A stretch of DNA of 11,634 bases. Origin: an uncultured bacterium (GTDB lineage: Bacteria; Verrucomicrobiota; Verrucomicrobiia; Opitutales; Intestinicryptomonadaceae). The position numbers and the translations under genes were made by a program. Position 1 is the stretch's first letter, and each line of letters opens with the position of its first letter. Shown here one piece after another: positions 6,923-11,634 of this stretch. The notes under the pieces are model-generated. The model made no database searches, was not told where the DNA came from, and saw nothing but the letters and a program-made list of their open reading frames with translations. The stretch lies in assembly GCA_905214995.1 (NCBI GenBank), contig CAJMOT010000067.1, positions 1 through 11,634 on the forward strand, written 5' to 3'.

Positions 6923-6967
6923 CCGTCAGAGGGAAAATATTGGAATATTCGGCATTGCGGGGCGGGG

Positions 6968-8068
6968 TTAGGCCATGGCGCGGACGAAGAAGTCGCGCAT
7001 TACCGTTTCGTCGGTCGCGTCGGGCGACAGGAGCTCCTCAAAGGCCCTTGCGATTTGCATTTGGCAGTCCATGAGTTTTTTCAGAGTAGTCCCTGCCGCT
7101 ATCGGGGCGAGTTTTGCGCCCGCGTACCACGCATTTTGCGAGAATACGTTGTAGGGCGTCTTTTCTTCGCAGTTCTTGAAAATTTCGGAGTATTTTGCGC
7201 CCGCCGCCTCTATCGCGCCCCTCGGCTGCTGGCCCTGCAATTTCGGAATTTCGCCGGCATCCATCAGCGCCCTGAGCTGTATGAGCATTGAATTCTGCTT
7301 TTGTATCGCCGATATTATCGGGCGCGCCGACGCCTTTTTGTTCGCGAAAAAGTATCTTTTCAAAACCGCGAGCGCGGCGTCGAGGTCGCCGGAATAGAAG
7401 GCGTTAGTTATGTCGAAGAAGTCGCTTTCGCCGAAAATCGGAACCATGTCGGCGACGTCGCGCTGCGAGATCGTTCCGCTGAAATTCGCGTAGGCCGCGA
7501 GCTTTTTCGCCTCCTGCGCGCACATTCTCGGATTGCCCGCCACTATGGAGGCGAGCGTCTCGGCGGCGCCGGGCTCAAAGCGCACCCCGAGGTTTCGGGC
7601 CTCGGCCTCTATAACGTCAACGCACGCCGATACCGGATCTTTCGACTGGTAGTCTTCGGCGCCGCCCAGAGCCGCAAATTCCCTGAAAATTTTGGAGCGC
7701 CTGTCGACGGGCGAGGCGCTTATGACGACCGCCGCGGAGTCGGCGGAGAGCGTTTTCAAGTATTCGGCGAGCTTGCCGAGAGCTGAGGCGACTCCCCCGT
7801 TTTTGAGGATTTTGGAGTCTCCGAAAAAGTTTGCGTTGCGCAGCCAGACAAATTTTCTGCCCCCGAATAGCGGCGGGGTCGCCGCCGCCTGGAGCGTTTG
7901 CAAAACGGCTTCCTCGGCGTCTTCGGCCTTTTGGGAAGAGCCGTCTATAACTTCCTTGGACATTTCGTCGAGCGCGTCTTTCGACAGTTCCTCGAAGATT
8001 TCGCGCGCGCGGTTGGCGGCGATGAAGTCGTCGTCGGAGGTTATGAAATATGCCGCTTTGGATTCCAT
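6968..8068 (-). CDS. holA: DNA polymerase III, delta subunit
   Basis: The clamp-loader delta subunit, which opens the sliding clamp so it can be placed on DNA during replication. The 366-residue length suits the family. The N-terminus has the expected strand and loop (AAYFITSDDDFIANRA-like, equivalent to the 'GDEPFL' region), followed by a segment that matches the first strand-rich domain (FGGRKFVWLRNANFF). The middle has AGNPRMCAQEAKKLAAYA, and the C-terminal half has FDITNAFYSGDLDAALAVLKRY and IISAIQKQNSMLIQLRAL, as in the delta collar domain. The delta family is weakly conserved, so the call rests on the whole pattern. I chose ATG 8068 over the in-frame ATG 8107 because AAGGAA on the minus strand lies at a good distance upstream and the protein core begins there. 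It diverges from the rhamnosidase gene. Confidence 0.87.
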   Translation of the reverse strand: MESKAAYFITSDDDFIAANRAREIFEELSKDALDEMSKEVIDGSSQKAEDAEEAVLQTLQAAATPPLFGGRKFVWLRNANFFGDSKILKNGGVASALGKLAEYLKTLSADSAAVVISASPVDRRSKIFREFAALGGAEDYQSKDPVSACVDVIEAEARNLGVRFEPGAAETLASIVAGNPRMCAQEAKKLAAYANFSGTISQRDVADMVPIFGESDFFDITNAFYSGDLDAALAVLKRYFFANKKASARPIISAIQKQNSMLIQLRALMDAGEIPKLQGQQPRGAIEAAGAKYSEIFKNCEEKTPYNVFSQNAWYAGAKLAPIAAGTTLKKLMDCQMQIARAFEELLSPDATDETVMRDFFVRAMA

Positions 8069-8118
8069 CGCATTCAAGTTCCTTTCGGCGGCGGGTTTTG
8101 TCAACATTAACTTTGGCG

Positions 8119-8147
8119 TTGAAATTTTTTAAAGGCGTTCTTAAAAC
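8119..8147 (+). promoter_or_regulatory. Candidate sigma-70 promoter for the rhamnosidase gene
   Basis: TTGAAA (8119-8124) and TAAAAC (8142-8147) are separated by 17 bases. A second -10-like box, TACAAT, lies at 8156-8161 but lacks a partner. The start codon is at 8194, preceded by the strong ribosome site AGGGGGAG. The divergent spacer (8069-8193) should also hold the holA promoter, which I cannot place. Confidence 0.5.
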
Positions 8148-8193
8148 AAACATTTTACAATAAATTCCAATTTCAGCCAAAGGGGGAGCAAGC

Positions 8194-10629
8194 ATGAAAA
8201 ATTTTTTCGCAATTGCCGCGGTTTTCGGGGCGTGCTCGGCGGCGTTCGCCGGCGGTTCCGGCGCGTCGCCTTCCGCAGTCGCGGACAACGCCTATGACGT
8301 TCGCATTTGGGATTCCTATCCGATAAGGGAAACGCCCGACATCTGGAAGAATGTACCGCCGATCCTCAAAGAGGCGAGCTGGATTTGGCCGTTCCCGTCC
8401 AACTATGTCGACGTGACGAATTCCTACGCGCTCTTTCGCGAGACTTTCGAGCTATCGGAGGTTCCGCAGCGGGCTGTGATGCACATCACAGCCGACCAAA
8501 ACTACCGCCTATACGTCAACGGAAAATACGTCTGCAAGGGGCCCGCGCGCGGCTTCCAGAAGTCGTGGCCGTACGACGAAATCGACATAGCCCCATTCCT
8601 TAAAAAGGGCAAAAACGCGATAGCCGTGCGCGCCTACAACGCCGGCAGGAACACTTTCAGCTATCTTAGCTCCGGCTTTGCGGGAGTCCTCTACGGCGCG
8701 GATTTGGGAGGCGGCAAAAAGATAGTTTCGCGCAAGGCTACCAAGTGCCTGCGCCAGAATTCCTGCGACAGGGATACCGCGCCCTACTCCATGCAGCTGA
8801 ACAACCAGGAGCACATCGACATGCGCGCCGATCCCGCCGGCTGGACGCTTCCGGATTTCGACGATTCCGCGTGGGTCAACGCCGAGACCGCCCGCAGATG
8901 GAACCAGATGCCTTTTTACGCCTATGAGCCGCGCTTCACGCCGCTCGGGGAGTCGCGCATGATTCCCTTTAAGCTGATAGGGGAGGGCTCAGGCAAGTCC
9001 GCGTCCGACGCCGAGCGCTGCCGCAACATAAACGGGCTCCTCGCGCGCGAGGATACCGCCCACCGCGCGGCGTCGTCGGATTCGGAGGTCCTGAAAGTTC
9101 CGCCGTCGCCGAAGGGCGGATTTCGCAGCTACCTTTTCGATTTCGGCAAAGTCGTGGTAGGCGTGCCGATTCTCGAAGTGCGCGGCGCAAAGGGCGGGGA
9201 GATAATAGACATGTGCCTTGTCGAGCGCGTTTCGGACAAGCTCGAGCCCGTCAATGCCTATCTGACCCATTCGGCGCCCGCGATGTCCAACCGCATGATC
9301 GCCCGCGCGGGCGACAACCGCCACGAGTTCTACCACGCATTGGGCGCGCGCTACATGATGCTGCGCGTGCGCGCCAACCCCAATTCGGAACTCGAAATAA
9401 GGCCTTCGTTCCGCTGGGAGGCGTATCCGCTCGGACATGACGGCGCGTTTGAGACCTCCAATCCGCTCGCGAACAAAATCTGGAAGGCGTGCGAGCAGAC
9501 CCAGCGCGTGTGCTCGCTCGACGCCTATGTGGACACTCCGCACCGCGAGCAGGCTCAGTGGTGGGGCGACGCGCGCGTTCAGGCGTGGAACACCTTTATG
9601 CTCTGCGACGACCCGCGGCTCTTGTGGCGCGGCATACGGCAGATAGCCATGCAGACCGCCCCCAACGGCCTGACCTACGGGCACGCCCCGACGATGGCGC
9701 ACCACTGCATTCTGCCGGACTATTCCATTATATGGATATTGACTCTCTACGACTACTATTGGCAGACGGGCGACGCCTCGATTTTCGACAAGTATGAAAA
9801 GACCATAGACGGGATACTCTCGTATTTCGACGGCGCGACGAACCCCGCCACCGGCCTCGTCTCCTATGACCCGCGCTTTTGGCTGTTCCTCGACTGGACC
9901 AATATCCAGCGAGAGGGCGATCCCGCCGTGCTCAACCTTTGGCTGCTGTACGCGCTCGACGCCGTATCCCGCACGTGCGCCGAAACCGGCCGCGCGGAGA
10001 TGGCTGCTAAGTATTCCGCGCGCGCCGCAAAGCTCAGGGCGGCGATAGAAAAGAACCTCGTCGATTCCGACGGGCTCGTGCGGGACGGCATTCTTCCGGA
10101 CGGCAAGCCCAATCCATTGAAGGGAATCCAGTCGCAGGTTCTCGGGCGCATGGCAAATCTGAAAGGCTTCGATTTTGAAAAGGCGAAGTCGAAAATCCTC
10201 CTGCCGTTTTTGCGCGGCGAGCTCAAGACGCACGCCGACCCGTCGAGCTATTGGCACGTGTACCTGTACGACCTCATGGCGGACGAGGGGCACGGCGCGG
10301 AGGTCTACGCCGACATCCTCAAAAAGTGGCGCGAAATGGCGGATTACGGCACGGCTTTCGAGGGATTCGGATTCCGCCACTCCGGGATCTCGTCGTCGCA
10401 CGCGTGGAGCGCGCACCCGCTCTTCTTGATGCCGCGCATACTCGGCGGAATCAGGCAGACCGCGCCCGCGTGGAGGGAGGTCTCCTTCAACCCGCTATTC
10501 ATAGAGGACAGCGGCCGCATTGTCTGGCCGACGCCGCGGGGGAAAATCAAGCTCGAGTGGAAGAAGCTCCCGGACGGTTCGTTCGAGAAAAAGCTCGAGA
10601 TCCCCGACGGGATAAAACTCGCCGAGTAG
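8194..10629 (+). CDS. Secreted alpha-L-rhamnosidase, GH78-type
   Basis: An exported enzyme expected to cleave terminal alpha-L-rhamnose from polysaccharides or glycosides with inversion. Of its 811 residues, 1-19 are a signal peptide (AFA before the likely cut). There follow an N-terminal beta-sandwich with the family segment DQNYRLYVNGKYVCKGPARG (101-120), a second sandwich around residues 310-350, then an (alpha/alpha)6 catalytic barrel and a C-terminal beta-sandwich (PAWREVSFNPLF to the end). The key GH78 pattern D-x-P-x-R-E-x6-D is present as D447...E452...D459 in DTPHREQAQWWGDAR. The likely catalytic base is E723 in GTAFEGFG, followed by the expected SSHAWSAHPLFLM. It stands alone with its own promoter candidate and terminator. 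The N-terminus lacks a lipobox, so it should be periplasmic or secreted. True linkage and substrate are unknown. Confidence 0.9.
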   Translation: MKNFFAIAAVFGACSAAFAGGSGASPSAVADNAYDVRIWDSYPIRETPDIWKNVPPILKEASWIWPFPSNYVDVTNSYALFRETFELSEVPQRAVMHITADQNYRLYVNGKYVCKGPARGFQKSWPYDEIDIAPFLKKGKNAIAVRAYNAGRNTFSYLSSGFAGVLYGADLGGGKKIVSRKATKCLRQNSCDRDTAPYSMQLNNQEHIDMRADPAGWTLPDFDDSAWVNAETARRWNQMPFYAYEPRFTPLGESRMIPFKLIGEGSGKSASDAERCRNINGLLAREDTAHRAASSDSEVLKVPPSPKGGFRSYLFDFGKVVVGVPILEVRGAKGGEIIDMCLVERVSDKLEPVNAYLTHSAPAMSNRMIARAGDNRHEFYHALGARYMMLRVRANPNSELEIRPSFRWEAYPLGHDGAFETSNPLANKIWKACEQTQRVCSLDAYVDTPHREQAQWWGDARVQAWNTFMLCDDPRLLWRGIRQIAMQTAPNGLTYGHAPTMAHHCILPDYSIIWILTLYDYYWQTGDASIFDKYEKTIDGILSYFDGATNPATGLVSYDPRFWLFLDWTNIQREGDPAVLNLWLLYALDAVSRTCAETGRAEMAAKYSARAAKLRAAIEKNLVDSDGLVRDGILPDGKPNPLKGIQSQVLGRMANLKGFDFEKAKSKILLPFLRGELKTHADPSSYWHVYLYDLMADEGHGAEVYADILKKWREMADYGTAFEGFGFRHSGISSSHAWSAHPLFLMPRILGGIRQTAPAWREVSFNPLFIEDSGRIVWPTPRGKIKLEWKKLPDGSFEKKLEIPDGIKLAE

Positions 10630-10646
10630 CGGAAGATAAGATTTCC

Positions 10647-10684
10647 GGCGCGGTTCGGCGTTGTCCGTTCCGCGCCTCTTTTTT
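10647..10684 (+). terminator. Rho-independent terminator after the rhamnosidase gene
   Basis: GGCGCGG (10647-10653) pairs with CCGCGCC (10670-10676), with a further CGG/CCG pairing inside the loop, and is followed by TCTTTTTT. It begins 18 bases after the rhamnosidase stop. Confidence 0.8.
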
Positions 10685-10728
10685 CGCCGCTATCGGGAAC
10701 AAAACGCCGCCGGTTTGTTCGATTTTAA

Positions 10729-10756
10729 TTGATATTTTCCCGCGCATCGTTAAATT
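10729..10756 (+). promoter_or_regulatory. Candidate promoter for the unknown gene at 10815
   Basis: TTGATA (10729-10734) and TAAATT (10751-10756) lie 16 bases apart, downstream of the rhamnosidase terminator and about 60 bases before the next start codon. This supports the last gene being its own transcription unit. A weaker GATAAT box lies further downstream. Confidence 0.4.
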
Positions 10757-10814
10757 CGGTTTCAGCGGGGCGGATAATGCGCCTCGCAAACGAAATCAAA
10801 AACAAGGAGCGAAA

Positions 10815-11579
10815 ATGAAACAGTACCTATACCTATCCCTTGTGCCCGAGGCCCTCATCGCCTCGAACCTGTCCCCCGAAGAATTCGGCAACTATTATGC
10901 GACCGGCGCGTTCCGCCGCAACTGCGATCCCGCGATTTTCTTCGAGCTCGACCCGAATTTCAAATCCGACTACCTGCCCATGGACAAGCTTGCCGAACTC
11001 TGCGCGCCCCACGCCGACGGCAGCGCGCACAAATCGGTGAACCTGTCCGTGTACCGCGTGCTGGAGCACGTCCCTATGGCGGCGTTCAAAAATCTGTACC
11101 TCGTCACGAGCGACGGCAAGACGCTCGAACTTTCCCAGCGGCCTTTCGAGCCCGACCCGGCGCGCAAGATATACCTCTATCAGGACTTGGCGCCGTGCCG
11201 CCCGCGGGTGGCGAGCATACTAAACCCCGCCGAATACGCCAAGCGGCTGACTTCCTCCGAGCGGCTCGTCCACTTTGAAAAAATCGCATTTTTCGACATG
11301 AAGCTCGGAGACCTCGAGCGCGACCCCGTAAACGGCGATCTCGGCGACCTCCCGTACACCAACCGCCACCACTTGCGCGACTGTCTCGACGCAGTGCGCA
11401 CAAAGGGCGGCAAGAACAATAAAATCGTGGCGCGTTCGATGGGCGAAATCCTCTACCGCACGGTCGGCAGCGGCTTCTACGTCGGCGCGGGCGGCGAGAT
11501 GCTCTTCTACCCGATGCCCTCGAAAGACGAGCTTGAGACGGACCACTTCCAGTGGTTTAAATCAGCCCAATTCACCTGA
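10815..11579 (+). CDS. Conserved-looking cytoplasmic protein of unknown function
   Basis: A 254-residue protein that I do not recognise. It has no signal peptide, lipobox or membrane segment, so it should be cytoplasmic. The start is well supported: AAGGAG at 10804-10809 lies 5 bases before the ATG. The N-terminus is compact and hydrophobic (MKQYLYLSLVPEALIA), followed by LSPEEFGNYYATG and AIFFELDP. Later there is an acidic/polar central part (LVTSDGKTLEL), KIYLYQDLAPCRPRVASILNP (119-139), LPYTNRHHLRDCLDAV (179-194) and a Gly-rich strand (GSGFYVGAGGEMLFY). The mix of beta strands and conserved-looking Pro, Asp and aromatic positions looks like a folded globular domain of 1-2 parts. It is separated from the rhamnosidase gene by a terminator and a promoter candidate, so the context gives no function. 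Only 55 bases follow it in the window. Confidence 0.82.
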   Translation: MKQYLYLSLVPEALIASNLSPEEFGNYYATGAFRRNCDPAIFFELDPNFKSDYLPMDKLAELCAPHADGSAHKSVNLSVYRVLEHVPMAAFKNLYLVTSDGKTLELSQRPFEPDPARKIYLYQDLAPCRPRVASILNPAEYAKRLTSSERLVHFEKIAFFDMKLGDLERDPVNGDLGDLPYTNRHHLRDCLDAVRTKGGKNNKIVARSMGEILYRTVGSGFYVGAGGEMLFYPMPSKDELETDHFQWFKSAQFT

Positions 11580-11591
11580 GATTTCGGATAT

Positions 11592-11611
11592 GGCGGCCGC
11601 GTCCCGCCGCC
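11592..11611. other. GC-rich hairpin without a T run after the last gene
   Basis: GGCGGC (11592-11597) pairs with GCCGCC (11606-11611) across an 8-base loop, 12 bases after the stop codon. There is no T run, so it is at best a poor terminator or part of a structure cut by the window end. Confidence 0.3.
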
Positions 11612-11634
11612 TTGCCATTGGAGCGGCCGGCGGC

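Noticed and set aside
8989..10416. A 475-codon minus-strand open frame
   Set aside because: It is an antisense shadow of the rhamnosidase gene; composition follows the third-codon-position GC of the real gene.
10251..11579. A longer 442-residue reading of the last gene, starting inside the rhamnosidase gene
   Set aside because: Its first ~190 residues are Arg/Pro-rich out-of-frame translation of the rhamnosidase gene and cross a terminator. The ATG at 10815 has a strong ribosome site.
1..11634. CRISPR arrays, tRNA or rRNA genes, insertion sequences, phage or defence genes
   Set aside because: I looked for regular repeats with spacers, tRNA-like cloverleaves, transposase motifs and known defence domains on both strands and found none that could be supported.

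Overview
The window looks like an ordinary chromosomal stretch from a GC-rich, Gram-negative-type bacterium. It is most likely a member of the Verrucomicrobiota, perhaps an Opitutae-like lineage. This placement is inferred from a PEP-CTERM sorting tail with the VPEPAAIA...RRGRK layout, a secreted GH78-type alpha-L-rhamnosidase, an ExbB/ExbD pair that implies an outer membrane, and a LeuD ending in a WDPIAGLI...LPYFK-type tail. No gene here fixes the taxonomy by itself.

Layout, left to right. A secreted PEP-CTERM surface protein (+, 41-1462) ends at a strong hairpin terminator. It converges on a minus-strand block that reads, in transcription order, leuD (4691-4092), exbB/tolQ-like (4088-3522), exbD/tolR-like (3525-3124), a 265-base gap, and rho (2858-1734). 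leuD, exbB and exbD are packed like one operon: 3 bases between leuD and exbB, and a 4-base ATGA overlap between exbB and exbD. Across an AT-rich divergent spacer lies a small lipoprotein (+, 4845-5327) with a textbook terminator. Next comes an MFS_3/EntS-type exporter (+, 5433-6779). It converges on holA, the DNA polymerase III delta subunit (-, 8068-6968). A divergent promoter region then leads to the large rhamnosidase gene (+, 8194-10629) with its own terminator. The last gene (+, 10815-11579) encodes an unrecognised 254-residue soluble protein.

Together this is a mix of housekeeping functions (rho, holA, leuD) and envelope functions (PEP-CTERM protein, ExbBD motor, lipoprotein, exporter, rhamnosidase). 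The secreted rhamnosidase and the ExbBD motor suit a polysaccharide-using lifestyle, but they are not in one operon and no TonB, SusC/D or exosortase gene is visible.

I see no CRISPR array, tRNA, rRNA, insertion sequence, phage gene or obvious defence system. The observations most worth a second look are the short Rho, whose N-terminal RNA-binding region appears stripped down; the unrecognised protein at 10815-11579; and the coupling of leuD to an ExbB/ExbD pair. Most other long open frames are Arg- or Ala-rich shadows of these genes.
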